Of a stretch of 64,000 nucleotides of DNA, positions 8,673 to 18,406 are shown one piece after another. The stretch is from Chitinophagaceae bacterium (lineage in GTDB: Bacteria > Bacteroidota > Bacteroidia > Chitinophagales > Chitinophagaceae), in contig SAIX01000107.1 in the NCBI GenBank assembly GCA_004028765.1, positions 1-64,000 on the forward strand, read 5' to 3'. The translations under genes were made by a program, and so were the position numbers. Every line of letters begins with the position of its first letter. Position 1 is the first letter of the stretch. The notes beneath the pieces were generated by a model. The model was not told the origin of the DNA and searched no databases. It was given only the letters and a program-made list of their open reading frames with translations.

Positions 8673-10865
8673 TTGTTGAACAAATATTTACATACCATCC
8701 GCAATTCCACCGGCGAACTCTTAACGAGTTATTCCCTGCTGTTCTTCAGCACGAGCCAGTGGTTTGGGTTGTTATTGCTGCTCGTTACTTTTTGTAAACC
8801 TTATGCAGGGCTCCCTGGTTTGATAGCAGGGGTGATCGCGATCTTACTCGTAAAGTTTTCAGGTTTACGCGGTGCGGGAGTGCAGAAAGGATTGTTTTGT
8901 TACAATGCCATCCTCATCGGCGTGGGGATGGGCAGTTTTTTTAACTGGGGTTTTGCCTTCTGGTTATTATTGTTCCTCGCGGTATTGTTATCTATTTTAT
9001 TGAGTGGTGTATTAATGAACCAGCTTTTTCCGAAAGGCCTGCCTTTTCTTGCCATTCCATTTACAGTTTGCTTCTGGGTGGTGATTCTCGTATCGCGCGA
9101 ATTTGGCGCCATCGATCTTACCACCCGGAATATTTACTGGCTGAACCAGATGTATGCGATCGGGGATAACGGACTGGTGAATTTTATCCTCTATTTCGAA
9201 AACCTGCCCATGCATCCGCTGCTGCTCATGTTTTTCAAAAGTGTGAGCTCTCTTTTTTTCCAGGAGAATGTACTGGCAGGTATTATTATCAGTATCGGCC
9301 TGCTTTTTCACAGCCGCATCTCTTTTGTATTGCTGGTGCTGGGTTTTCTTGCGTCGATCGGTTTTAACAGTGCCGTGCATGCCTATAACGATGGCATCAA
9401 TTATTACCTGATGGGTGGTAATTTCCTGATGGTGGCGCTTGCCATCGGCGGTATTTTTATGATCCCTTCGGTTTATTCCTGGTTATGGGCATTGGTGGCA
9501 GTACCCCTGACCTTTCTGATGGTGATCGCTACCGGGAAACTTTGCGTATTGCTGGGCGTTCCGGTATTTTCATTGCCGTTTTCCGCTGTTACGCTGCTCA
9601 TACTTTATTTTTTCCGGGTAACACAGCAAACCGGGCGCATCATTCTTACACCGCTGCAATTGTATTCGCCCGAGAAAAACCTGTATCATTATCTTAATAC
9701 CAAAAAAAGACTGGCTTCTGAAACCTGGTTCCGTTTTCAGTTGCCGTTTATGGGAGAATGGATCGTTTCACAGGGGTATGAGGGCGGTATCACACACAAA
9801 GGTGACTGGAGCAAAGCACTTGATTTTGTGATTGTGGATGCGCAGATGAAAACGTACAGTGGTTATGCATTATCGTGCGAAGATTTTTACTGTTATAACA
9901 AACCGGTGCTGGCGCCAGCGGATGGGTATGTACAGGAACTCATCGACCAGGTGGAAGATAATGAGATCGGTAAAGTGAACCGCCAGCAGAACTGGGGTAA
10001 TACCATCATATTACGGCATGCAGAAGGATTGTATACCAAAATATGCCATCTGCGAAAAGAGTCATTTAAAGTAAAACAGGGCGAGTTTGTAAAAAAAGGG
10101 CAAACAATTGCAGCCTGCGGTAATTCGGGCCGCTCGCCTGAGCCGCACCTCCATTTCCAGGTACAGTATACACCGTATGTAGGCAGTAAAACAGTGTATT
10201 ATCCTTTTGAAACATTCCGTGAAAAAAAAGAAGACACCACTTCTGTACGATCCTTCGCTGTGCCTCTTGAAACTGCAAAGGTCAGCAATATCATTACCGA
10301 TGAAAATCTCGAACAGGCATTCGCATTTGCCCCCGGTTACCGGATGGAAATCAGTGCCGATGGTTTTGATACCGAATACTGGGAAGTGTTTACAGATGCA
10401 TATAACCAATGCTACCTGTACAGCCATACGCAACAGAGTACGGCGTATTTCATCAAAGGCAGTTGTTATTTTTATTTCACTGCTTTTTATGGTAACCGCA
10501 ATAGTCTGTTGTACCAGTTTTATATAAGTGCATACCATATTGCACTTTTTACAGAAGAAGGAACCGTGGTAACCGATGAATTTCCGCTGCAATGGAGTCG
10601 CAATAACCCTGGTAAATGGTTACAGGATTTCGCTGCTCCCTTTGTTATTTTCAGGCGACTTTTATACCGGTCCGAAAACCGACAGGGCGAAGGCAGCTAT
10701 TTCGACAGGGAGACGCGGATCAGCAGCCGGCAATCCTTACAGTATCCCGGCTTTGAACGCAAGGCCAATGAATCGGAGATCGTTGTACGGGAAGGAAAAA
10801 TTGCTGCGTTCAGTTTTATGTATCACAACCAGGTCAAAGAAGCTTTATGTACCGTAAAACTCTGA
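8673..10865 (+). CDS. Urea-transporter-like membrane domain fused to M23 metallopeptidase
   Basis: Translation starts at TTG 8673, 3 bases after the upstream stop; the first in-frame ATG would remove membrane helices. Residues about 15-320 form a polytopic membrane domain resembling urea transporters (Pfam UT), including NQLFPKGLPFLAIPFTVCFW and a second similar half. A cytosol- or periplasm-facing linker is followed by an M23 (LytM-like) peptidase domain, about 360-510, with metal ligands predicted at His375, Asp384 and the HLH pair His492/His494, plus GNSGRSPEPHLHF. About 200 C-terminal residues match nothing I recognise. M23 enzymes cut peptidoglycan cross-links or other glycine-rich peptides. 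I recall similar UT-M23 fusions from other Bacteroidota but know of no tested function. Within the operon it could export or process the product of the biosynthetic genes. Confidence 0.8.
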   Translation: MLNKYLHTIRNSTGELLTSYSLLFFSTSQWFGLLLLLVTFCKPYAGLPGLIAGVIAILLVKFSGLRGAGVQKGLFCYNAILIGVGMGSFFNWGFAFWLLLFLAVLLSILLSGVLMNQLFPKGLPFLAIPFTVCFWVVILVSREFGAIDLTTRNIYWLNQMYAIGDNGLVNFILYFENLPMHPLLLMFFKSVSSLFFQENVLAGIIISIGLLFHSRISFVLLVLGFLASIGFNSAVHAYNDGINYYLMGGNFLMVALAIGGIFMIPSVYSWLWALVAVPLTFLMVIATGKLCVLLGVPVFSLPFSAVTLLILYFFRVTQQTGRIILTPLQLYSPEKNLYHYLNTKKRLASETWFRFQLPFMGEWIVSQGYEGGITHKGDWSKALDFVIVDAQMKTYSGYALSCEDFYCYNKPVLAPADGYVQELIDQVEDNEIGKVNRQQNWGNTIILRHAEGLYTKICHLRKESFKVKQGEFVKKGQTIAACGNSGRSPEPHLHFQVQYTPYVGSKTVYYPFETFREKKEDTTSVRSFAVPLETAKVSNIITDENLEQAFAFAPGYRMEISADGFDTEYWEVFTDAYNQCYLYSHTQQSTAYFIKGSCYFYFTAFYGNRNSLLYQFYISAYHIALFTEEGTVVTDEFPLQWSRNNPGKWLQDFAAPFVIFRRLLYRSENRQGEGSYFDRETRISSRQSLQYPGFERKANESEIVVREGKIAAFSFMYHNQVKEALCTVKL

Positions 10866-12019
10866 TGCTATTTCTGATGGCCTGCCTGTTTCAGGTCCCT
10901 TTGCTCGCACAGGAAAAAAACCTGGATGCAGGACAGGCTGACGCGGAATCGCTGCGTTTGTACAATGAAAAAAAATGGACGGAACTTTTTCGCTATGGGC
11001 GCGAAAAACTGGATGCAGGCATCGATTTTCCGCTGCTGCACATGCGTGTGGGGTATGCCGCTTTTGTGCTGGGCAATTACAGCGAAAGCATCCGCCAGTA
11101 CCAGGCCGTTTATGATGCTGACAACAGCAACGCCATCGCCTTGTATTACCTGTATCTCGGCAACCTGTATCTTACTAATACATCTTCGTCGCGTTTTTAT
11201 GCTGGGCTGCTCAGTGCAGATACAAAGGCGGCTGAAGGCATCAGACCCAATGCCCTCTCACAGCTCGATCTCGAATACAGTTATAAATCACCTTCTATCG
11301 CTGCAAGGGGTAATGCAGGTTATGCAAGAGTAGGTGCGTCCATACAACTGGGTTACCGCTTTGAACTGCAGCAGTCGGTTGCTTTTTACAGCCAAACCAT
11401 CAGCGAGCCACAACTGACCGCGGTAAACAACAATAACAATATCAGCATCTCGCAAAAAGAATATTATGCGAAGCTGTTTTATGCAGCGCAGGGCAACCTC
11501 GGGCTGATCGCTGGTTTTCATTACCTCAATACGCCGTTCAATAATTTTATCTACCACAATTATATTGGCTTTGGTGGTATCCGGTTTGCCACACCTTATG
11601 TGCAGTTACAGGCATTGCTGCAGGCCGGGCAGATACGCGACTCTGCTTACCAGCAGGTAGATGCAGAACTTACAGCGTATCCGTTGGGCAATACAAAACT
11701 GTACAGCATTTCAAGGGCGGGTATCGGAAAAGAGTTTGCTTTTACACAGGTGCTGGGTATTGAACCGTTGCGGAATGTTTGGCTTGAAGCCAATGCCACT
11801 TTTGGTACCTACCGGAAGATGCTCGGCAACGATGCCCTTTATGTATATGATGATATTGATACCAAGAAACTGCGCGCCGGCGCAGGCTTGTATCTGTTAG
11901 CAGGAAAGAAACTGATGTTAAAACTGAATTATACCTTTGAACAGAAGGCCCGTTACGGAACTTTACAGAATACTTATCACCAAAACGCAATCACAGGAGG
12001 CATCTCATGCAGTTTTTAA
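10847..12019 (+). CDS. Secreted TPR plus outer-membrane beta-barrel protein
   Basis: The gene overlaps the transporter/M23 gene by 19 bases. A signal peptide (MYRKTLMLFLMACLF...LLAQ) is followed by one or two TPR-like helical hairpins (residues about 30-110, FVLGNYSESIRQYQAVYDAD). From about residue 140 to the end are alternating hydrophobic/aromatic strands typical of an outer-membrane barrel, closing on a C-terminal Phe (GGISCSF). The 390-residue length would fit a barrel of 12-14 strands. I know no name for the family. Its place after the transporter/M23 gene and before another TPR gene suggests an outer-membrane partner of the same pathway, for export or surface assembly; this is inference. 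Confidence 0.75.
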   Translation: MYRKTLMLFLMACLFQVPLLAQEKNLDAGQADAESLRLYNEKKWTELFRYGREKLDAGIDFPLLHMRVGYAAFVLGNYSESIRQYQAVYDADNSNAIALYYLYLGNLYLTNTSSSRFYAGLLSADTKAAEGIRPNALSQLDLEYSYKSPSIAARGNAGYARVGASIQLGYRFELQQSVAFYSQTISEPQLTAVNNNNNISISQKEYYAKLFYAAQGNLGLIAGFHYLNTPFNNFIYHNYIGFGGIRFATPYVQLQALLQAGQIRDSAYQQVDAELTAYPLGNTKLYSISRAGIGKEFAFTQVLGIEPLRNVWLEANATFGTYRKMLGNDALYVYDDIDTKKLRAGAGLYLLAGKKLMLKLNYTFEQKARYGTLQNTYHQNAITGGISCSF

Positions 12020-12630
12020 AAAACAGGAAAAGGTTATTACCCATATTGGTATTGCTTGTTAAGGCCGTTGCCGCGCAAACACCCGAGCAGTTGCAGAAAG
12101 CTTTTAAAGAAAGTTATGCAAGCGAATACAAGGCAGATTATAACGGGGCGATCAGTGCCTTGCAGAAAGTGTATAAAGCCGATAGTTATGAATGTAACCT
12201 GCGTTTGGGCTGGCTCAATTACAGCCTGAAAAAATATCCTGCTTCGATGGAGTATTACCAGAAAGCCATCAACCTGAAAAAATACAGTGTGGAAGCAAGG
12301 CTGGGTTATGCATTGCCCGCCAGTGCGAATAACCAATATGACAAAGCTTATGAGAAATATGAAGAAGTGCTCAAGATCGATCCCTATAACAGTACTGCCA
12401 ATTACTGGGTGGGGGTTAACTATTATTATGTGAAAAAATATGATGTAGCCGCCAAATACCTGGAACTGCTCGTGAATATGTACCCCTTCGATTACGACGC
12501 CAATCACATGCTCGCCTGGACTTATCTCAACCTCGGAAAAAACAACGAGGCAAAATTACTTTTCCAGAAAGCGCTTCTTTATAAACCGGATGACCAATCG
12601 GCCAAAGATGGTTTGGCAAAATGTAAATAG
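12007..12630 (+). CDS. Secreted tetratricopeptide-repeat protein
   Basis: The start overlaps the preceding gene by 13 bases, so translation is probably coupled. A signal peptide (RLLPILVLLVKAVAAQ) precedes four to five TPR units: around residues 40-75, 75-110, 113-145, 147-180 and 180-207. Their repeated phrases include YDKAYEKYEEVLKIDPYN and NEAKLLFQKALLYKPDD. TPR proteins in the periplasm or at the inner face of the outer membrane act as docking platforms. Together with the barrel gene upstream it ends the operon. No terminator with a clear T-run was seen after it. Confidence 0.85.
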   Translation: MQFLKNRKRLLPILVLLVKAVAAQTPEQLQKAFKESYASEYKADYNGAISALQKVYKADSYECNLRLGWLNYSLKKYPASMEYYQKAINLKKYSVEARLGYALPASANNQYDKAYEKYEEVLKIDPYNSTANYWVGVNYYYVKKYDVAAKYLELLVNMYPFDYDANHMLAWTYLNLGKNNEAKLLFQKALLYKPDDQSAKDGLAKCK

Positions 12631-12631
12631 A

Positions 12632-12778
12632 TCACCTTCCTGTAACAGGCGCGAGGTATTTCTTCCGGAGTGATTCTTTGTATGTTTTCTCAGGACCTGT
12701 TGGATGATAAGCGATTCGCTGCCTGATAGTGAATGCTGGCGCTATTACCCTTTTCTTGATATAAGGCTGTTTCTGCAT
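12632..12778 (-). CDS. Small basic hypothetical protein (48 residues), uncertain
   Basis: A minus-strand frame runs from ATG 12778 to TGA 12632, encoding 48 residues rich in Lys and Arg (KKRVIAPAFTIRQRIAYHP and later LRKKYLAP). It sits in the 518-base gap between the TPR gene and the SusC-like gene. There is no signal peptide, membrane helix or known motif. It could be a genuine short gene or the end of a decayed one. I give it low confidence because no ribosome-binding site or promoter is evident and the length allows a chance frame. Confidence 0.3.
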   Translation of the reverse strand: MQKQPYIKKRVIAPAFTIRQRIAYHPTGPEKTYKESLRKKYLAPVTGR

Positions 12779-13148
12779 TGAGTGATACAAAATTATCAGA
12801 ACAGCTGATCAAGGGCGGTATATCCGCTTTCAGAAACTTCCGTACTCTTATAATATATTCAAAGGAGTAGTTACCCGGTCATATTTGTAACATACTGAAA
12901 ATTATAATATATTAAATACTAGTTGCATTTTTGAAAAATGCTTTGAAGCCGCCCGGAATAACTTTTCCTGCGAATAAGTATCAATGTAGGGTAAATACTA
13001 CGTAACGTGTGGTGAACGGTCAAATACCATGTTGAACGGATGTAAAAAAATTAAAAATCGGTTAAAAAAAATATTTTAATCATTTTTTCATTAAACCCGG
13101 GTGCAGTTTTGTTGTCATCATCCTTATTGTCATCCCAAAACAAAACAC
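12779..13148. other. AT-rich intergenic region upstream of the SusC-like gene
   Basis: These 370 bases hold no further reading frame. The stretch 12880-13090 is very AT-rich (several TATAT and AAATT runs) and probably contains the promoter of the SusC/SusD operon, but no exact TAnnTTTG box at a suitable distance was found. No anti-sigma/ECF pair, which often controls SusC genes, is present on either side. Confidence 0.5.
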
Positions 13149-16100
13149 ATGAGAAAAAACAAAATTCTTTGTTTTTGCGTCCTCGTATTACTTAGTCTTA
13201 CGGGTATGGCGCAAACAACCGTAACCGGGAAGGTTATGGACGACAAAGGTTCCCCCATTCCAGGAGCCAGTGTGATCGAAAAGGGTACACGTAATGGTAC
13301 CACATCTAACAATGATGGTGGCTTTTCGATTAAAGTAAAGCAGGGCGCCAGCCTTGTGATTTCTGCGGTAGGTTTTGAGTCGCTCACCCTACCAGCCTCT
13401 TCCTCCAATCTGATGGTAAAACTGGTTCCCGATGTAAAATCACTCAGTGAAGTGGTGGTTACGGGTACAGGTGTTGCCACCAGTAAGAAAAAACTGGGTA
13501 TCTCCGTTGAATCAATTAAAGCGGATAAACTGCCCGCAGTACCTGCCGCAACCCTCGACCAGGCACTGATCGGTAAGATTCCGGGAGCACAGATATCAAC
13601 GGTTTCGGGTAACCCCGGCGACCAGGTGAATATTGTGCTGCGCGGGATCAACACCGTACAGGGTGGCACGAGGCCATTGGTGCTGATGGATGGTGCAGAA
13701 ATTCCTTTTGCCAACCTCAACACGCTCGATCTCAGCCAGGTGGAGCGCGTGGAAGTGGTACAGGGTGCGGCTTCATCCACATTATATGGGGCACAGGGAG
13801 CGAATGGGGTTATCCAGATCTTCACCAAAAAAGGACAAAAAGGAAGGGTCAGCATCAATACGTCATCGAGTGTTGCGTTTAACTCTTATATCAATTCAGG
13901 GAATTTCGGGAAAGCGAATATGCATCCCTATCTTACGGATGCGAGCGGGAATATTGTTTATTCCGGTTCAAATGCCAGTTTAGGATATACAGCCGGAAGT
14001 CCTATAAAGATCGATCCATCCATCGGGGCTATTTTGGGCTCTAACTCCATAGCATATAAATATGGAACCGATATCCCCGGACTTACCGGAACCATTCCCG
14101 GTGCTACACAAAGCTATTCCCGATATGGGATATTAGATCCGCGAAACAATGCTAACCAGCCTTATACAGGTAACCTGAAATTCTACGATCATTTCGCGCA
14201 GGTTCTGCAGAACGGGCAATCACTCAACAATTCGATCAGCATCAGTGGTGGCGCAGATAAAACAGATTTTAATATCTCGATATCGAATAACCATACCACT
14301 TCTCCTTTGCTGAAAAACAATGGGTACCTTGATAAAACCAATTTCACAGCCAACATTGGTATCGAGTTATTCAAAAACTTCACACTCCGCTCTATCACGC
14401 AACTGATTTATACCAGCAATACCCTGCATCCCGGAATGGGCGCACCGGGGGGTGCTTTTTTTGGAGCAGGTACCAGCAATGCGGGAGTAGGCGGTGTGTA
14501 TGGGTTCCTGAATACTTCGCCTTTCTTCAACCTGCTTGATACCATTACCGGTGGGGTATCACCAGCCTACCAGCGTGCAAGTTTTTTAAGTGTGAATGCA
14601 TTCAATCCTTTCTACACCATCAATTACACGAATGGTAACAGTAAGCGCTACGATATCATGCAGAATTTTGAGGCCAATTACAAACTCAACCATTTTGTAA
14701 GCCTGAATGCCCGTTATGGTATCACTTACAAAAATGAGAACGATATCTGGACTTACTACAACCAGTCGCTGAATAACAACTCTAATTATTATTCAACCTG
14801 GTCTGCCGCTTATAACGGAGCAGATAATACCGGCGAGATTGACAACTGGCAGTACAATAATACCCGCCAGAACTTTTTTGCAAGCGCTATTATCAATACC
14901 GACTTTGAAAAGGATTTTCACATGAAGTGGCCGATACAGACCACAACACAGGTATCTTTTGATTACCGCAAAAACTTTTATAAAGAGTTTGATAACTGGG
15001 GTCAGTCACTGCCTTTGAACCCACCGTTCAATTTTCAGTCCACCAACAGCCAGCATACGATCCTGGATTTTGAACAGAAATTTATCACGTACGGCTACCT
15101 TGTAGATCAGAAGATCGATTTCGGAAACTATGCAGGCGTTACCGCAGGTTTCAGAACCGATTATTCCTCTGCGTTCGGTGCGGGTTCTTCTCCGTTCACC
15201 TTCCCGCATTACAACGGTTACCTGAACCTGCAATCTTTCCGTTTCTGGGAAAAACTCAGCCCGGCGATTTCAACATTCAAACTGCGTGCGGCATATGGAA
15301 AAGCGGGTATACAACCCGGTCCGTTTGACCGTTATCCTGTGCTGAACCTGCAGCCAACCGGTAATGACCTCGCTTATACGATCCAGACCTTATCCCGTAA
15401 CCCCAACCTGAATGTGGAAGTTTCTTCCGAAACAGAAGTGGGTACCGATCTGTCGATCAATCTTGGAAAAGGCGACTGGCTGAAAGCGGTGAACGTATCT
15501 TTCACTTACTGGAAACGGCACACCGATAATGCGATCTTCGCTCAAAACGTACCGCCATCAACCGGTGCAACGCAACTGCTTACAAATGCAATTGCACTTT
15601 CTTCCAATGGCTGGCAACTGGGTGTGAATATTCCGGTGCTTACTACCCGGAACCTTACCTGGGATTTCACTGCCAACCTCGGACATCAAACTTCTGTAAT
15701 AGATAATGTTGCGGGAGGGGATATTCCGTTAACCACTGCTGCAGGATCTACCGGTCTTGTGCTGGCAGCAGGCAGAAAGATCGGTGAGATCTATGGCTAC
15801 AAAGCCCTGACTGCAGTTAACCAGGTACGTGCAGATGGTAAAACACCTTTTATCGATCCGGCGCAGCAAACCAACTATGAAATCGTAAACGGAAGAGTGG
15901 TGAATAAGATTACCAAAGCCATCTTCTTCTCTGATGAAGCTGTATCGCTTGGTGATCCGAATCCAACGCTTACTTCTTCTTTTATTAATACCCTTACCTG
16001 GAAGAATACGATTTCGTTGGGCTTCCAGTTCGACTGGATCTCAGGTTCGCACCTGTACATGCAAACCAATGAGTGGATGTACCGCGATGGTATCAGCAGT

Positions 16101-16481
16101 GATTTTACACAACCTGTAACCATTAACGGACAAACCGGTGCATGGACTGCTTATTATGCAAGCGCTTATTATGCCTTGGGAAATACGGCGCGCGGTGTGG
16201 GTAATAACGTAACGAAAGATTATTTCTATGCCGATGCCTCTTTCTGGCGTTTGAGAAATATTTCACTGGGTGTTGACTTTTCAAAATTTGCGAAACAAAA
16301 CTGGCTGAAGAAATGCCAGCTGGTATTGAGTGGAAGGAACCTGCTCACCTTTACAAAATACAAGGGGCTGGATCCGGAGATCAGTTCCGGTGCTTCCAAC
16401 TCAGCTTATGACCGCGGTATAGACCACAGCACTATCCCAAATCTGAAATCATACCAAGTCACTCTTAACCTTGGTTTCTAA
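13149..16481 (+). CDS. SusC/RagA-family TonB-linked outer-membrane protein
   Basis: The ATG at 13149 gives a proper signal peptide (MRKNKILCFCVLVLLSL...MAQ); an upstream ATG at 13101 would add 16 unlikely residues. The 1110-residue product has a carboxypeptidase-regulatory-like domain first (TVTGKVMDDKGSPIPGASV), then a TonB plug with the SusC signature (RGINTVQGGTRPLVLMDG and STLYGAQGANGVIQI), then a large TonB-dependent barrel. It ends in Phe (VTLNLGF), as these barrels do. There is no N-terminal signalling (STN/FecR-interacting) extension. SusC proteins import oligosaccharides or peptides with a SusD lid. The SusD partner follows 26 bases downstream, and no glycoside hydrolase or regulator is next to the pair, so the substrate is unknown. 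Confidence 0.95.
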   Translation: MRKNKILCFCVLVLLSLTGMAQTTVTGKVMDDKGSPIPGASVIEKGTRNGTTSNNDGGFSIKVKQGASLVISAVGFESLTLPASSSNLMVKLVPDVKSLSEVVVTGTGVATSKKKLGISVESIKADKLPAVPAATLDQALIGKIPGAQISTVSGNPGDQVNIVLRGINTVQGGTRPLVLMDGAEIPFANLNTLDLSQVERVEVVQGAASSTLYGAQGANGVIQIFTKKGQKGRVSINTSSSVAFNSYINSGNFGKANMHPYLTDASGNIVYSGSNASLGYTAGSPIKIDPSIGAILGSNSIAYKYGTDIPGLTGTIPGATQSYSRYGILDPRNNANQPYTGNLKFYDHFAQVLQNGQSLNNSISISGGADKTDFNISISNNHTTSPLLKNNGYLDKTNFTANIGIELFKNFTLRSITQLIYTSNTLHPGMGAPGGAFFGAGTSNAGVGGVYGFLNTSPFFNLLDTITGGVSPAYQRASFLSVNAFNPFYTINYTNGNSKRYDIMQNFEANYKLNHFVSLNARYGITYKNENDIWTYYNQSLNNNSNYYSTWSAAYNGADNTGEIDNWQYNNTRQNFFASAIINTDFEKDFHMKWPIQTTTQVSFDYRKNFYKEFDNWGQSLPLNPPFNFQSTNSQHTILDFEQKFITYGYLVDQKIDFGNYAGVTAGFRTDYSSAFGAGSSPFTFPHYNGYLNLQSFRFWEKLSPAISTFKLRAAYGKAGIQPGPFDRYPVLNLQPTGNDLAYTIQTLSRNPNLNVEVSSETEVGTDLSINLGKGDWLKAVNVSFTYWKRHTDNAIFAQNVPPSTGATQLLTNAIALSSNGWQLGVNIPVLTTRNLTWDFTANLGHQTSVIDNVAGGDIPLTTAAGSTGLVLAAGRKIGEIYGYKALTAVNQVRADGKTPFIDPAQQTNYEIVNGRVVNKITKAIFFSDEAVSLGDPNPTLTSSFINTLTWKNTISLGFQFDWISGSHLYMQTNEWMYRDGISSDFTQPVTINGQTGAWTAYYASAYYALGNTARGVGNNVTKDYFYADASFWRLRNISLGVDFSKFAKQNWLKKCQLVLSGRNLLTFTKYKGLDPEISSGASNSAYDRGIDHSTIPNLKSYQVTLNLGF

Positions 16482-16507
16482 TTGATGAACAAGAAAAACT
16501 CAATGAA

Positions 16508-18220
16508 ATGAAACATTTAACACTACATATTGCGGGAAAATATAAAAGCTTCCGACTGGCTGTTCCCGTGCTTGTGATTGCATTGGTTTCGGGTTCGTGT
16601 AAAAAGCAACTGGATGTGAAAGATCCGAATGATCCCACATTTGCAGGCAACGTAACTTCTGAAGCAGGTATCGCATCATTTGCAAAAGGCGGTATATACT
16701 GGAATGGTTTTAACTATGGCGATGGCTGGCTGGGGGATAGTTATTTCTCCCTGCCATGGGGATACCATGAATTGATGGGGGATGTGATCGGGGGTGGACA
16801 GGGTTCCAATAACCAGACCACTACGATGGGCGTACCTGATAATTTCCAGGCCGACCCGACTGATCCCTCCACCAAATTTGTAAACCCTTCACCGCAGGCT
16901 TCGGCTATCATCCGTGGGTTCAATACAACCGCTGCCACATCTAATGCAAACAATGCCCTGTACTACGAGTGGGTGAACATGTATGCGATGATCAATGCCT
17001 GTAACCAGACACTGGAGAACCTCGGAACCATCAGTCTCAGTACCGATAAGGCGAATACTGTAAAAGCCTGGTGTTACTGGTGGAAAGGATTTGCCTATGC
17101 ACAGATCGGAACGCTGTATTATGCAGGTTTGATTGTTGACCAGTCAAATACGGTAGTTAATAAATATGTATCGCAAACAGCGATCATTGCTGAATCTAAC
17201 CGTAACCTGAACCTGGCCTTAACAACGCTGAATGCAATTTCCAATCAGGCAGATTATAATGCGATGATCGCACAACTGATCCCTTCTCAAAATCAGACTG
17301 GTTTGGGATTGCCGCCTACTACTGCGATGTGGGCAAGATCTGTTAATACCATGCTGGCCCGCAATATCGTACTCAATAAACTTTCTCCTTTTGTGAACGG
17401 TAATCCCAATGCAACCATCAACAAAGCCAGCATACCGGCGATGACGGCTGCAGACTGGGCACAGGTAATCACTTATTGCAATGCAGGTTTAAAGAAAGGC
17501 GATTATGTATTTACAGGAAGAACAACTGCATCCAATTCTTTCTTCTCTGCAACCGGTGGTTCAGTTGCCGGTATCTGTACACAGAGTAACCAGAACAGTA
17601 CGTATAAAGTTAGTGAGCGTTTGGTACAGTGTTTTAAATCCGGTGATAAGCGCCTCGCAAACTTCTCAACTGCCAATGGTACTTTTTATGGTGATGCAAA
17701 TACGAACACCACACGCTATAGCCTTGTAGATGGTGTGGCTACCAATCTTTCCGGTATACAGATCCTGGGTTCTCGCCAGGTAGGCGGACTGGAGATTTAC
17801 ATAGGCCCCACATTTGAAGAAAACCAGTTGATGCTGGCTGAAGCAAATATCAGAACAGGTAATATTGCAGGTGCTCTTGTACTGATCGATGGTGTAAGGG
17901 CTGCACAGGGTGCCGGTGTTGCGGCACTCGCTGGCTCAGTACTTTCTGCAGCGCAGGCTATGACCGAGCTTACGAATGAGCGGATCGCCGCACTTGCATT
18001 CCGTGGCCTGTCTTTTTATGATGCACGCAGATGGGGCTGGACTTACAGCACCGCGAATGGTGGTGGCAGATATGGGGCAACTTTGATCTATAACAAGATC
18101 CTGTACACAAATGCCACAATCAATTACAATTTTATGGATTACTGGGATGTACCGGCCGATGAAGTGGTGAAAAACCCGCCTGCTGCCGGAAGCTTTGCTG
18201 TACTTAATCCGAATTATTAA
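16508..18220 (+). CDS. SusD/RagB-family nutrient-binding outer-membrane lipoprotein
   Basis: This 570-residue protein begins with a lipoprotein signal ending in LVSGSC, so Cys31 would be lipidated and the protein anchored at the cell surface. SusD marks are the TPR-containing helical body, WVNMYAMINACNQTLENL near the N-terminus, FEENQLMLAEANIRTG, and the late segment LTNERIAALAFRGLSFYDARRWGW, which is typical of RagB/SusD. ATG 16508 was preferred over ATG 16503, which is followed at once by a stop. It forms the lid of the SusC transporter encoded immediately upstream. A strong terminator lies 68 bases after the stop. Confidence 0.95.
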   Translation: MKHLTLHIAGKYKSFRLAVPVLVIALVSGSCKKQLDVKDPNDPTFAGNVTSEAGIASFAKGGIYWNGFNYGDGWLGDSYFSLPWGYHELMGDVIGGGQGSNNQTTTMGVPDNFQADPTDPSTKFVNPSPQASAIIRGFNTTAATSNANNALYYEWVNMYAMINACNQTLENLGTISLSTDKANTVKAWCYWWKGFAYAQIGTLYYAGLIVDQSNTVVNKYVSQTAIIAESNRNLNLALTTLNAISNQADYNAMIAQLIPSQNQTGLGLPPTTAMWARSVNTMLARNIVLNKLSPFVNGNPNATINKASIPAMTAADWAQVITYCNAGLKKGDYVFTGRTTASNSFFSATGGSVAGICTQSNQNSTYKVSERLVQCFKSGDKRLANFSTANGTFYGDANTNTTRYSLVDGVATNLSGIQILGSRQVGGLEIYIGPTFEENQLMLAEANIRTGNIAGALVLIDGVRAAQGAGVAALAGSVLSAAQAMTELTNERIAALAFRGLSFYDARRWGWTYSTANGGGRYGATLIYNKILYTNATINYNFMDYWDVPADEVVKNPPAAGSFAVLNPNY

Positions 18221-18287
18221 TAATAGGATATTAAAAGTCGGTTACAGTTTTCTCATGTTGTCACAATAATTTTTAGAATGACAGCAC

Positions 18288-18317
18288 GGCCCATGTTTTA
18301 ACATGGGCCTTTTTTTA
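18288..18317 (+). terminator. Rho-independent terminator of the SusC/SusD operon
   Basis: A 10-bp perfect stem (GGCCCATGTT / AACATGGGCC) with a TT loop is followed by TTTTTTT. It ends the plus-strand operon before the convergent mgtA-like gene. Confidence 0.9.
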
Positions 18318-18406
18318 TAAAGTAAAAATAGGGACGGTTTACCATGCGGCTTTTGATTCATAGCTCGGTTTGCCTTTCATTCGCTCTGAAAAATGAGTGT
18401 CAATAT

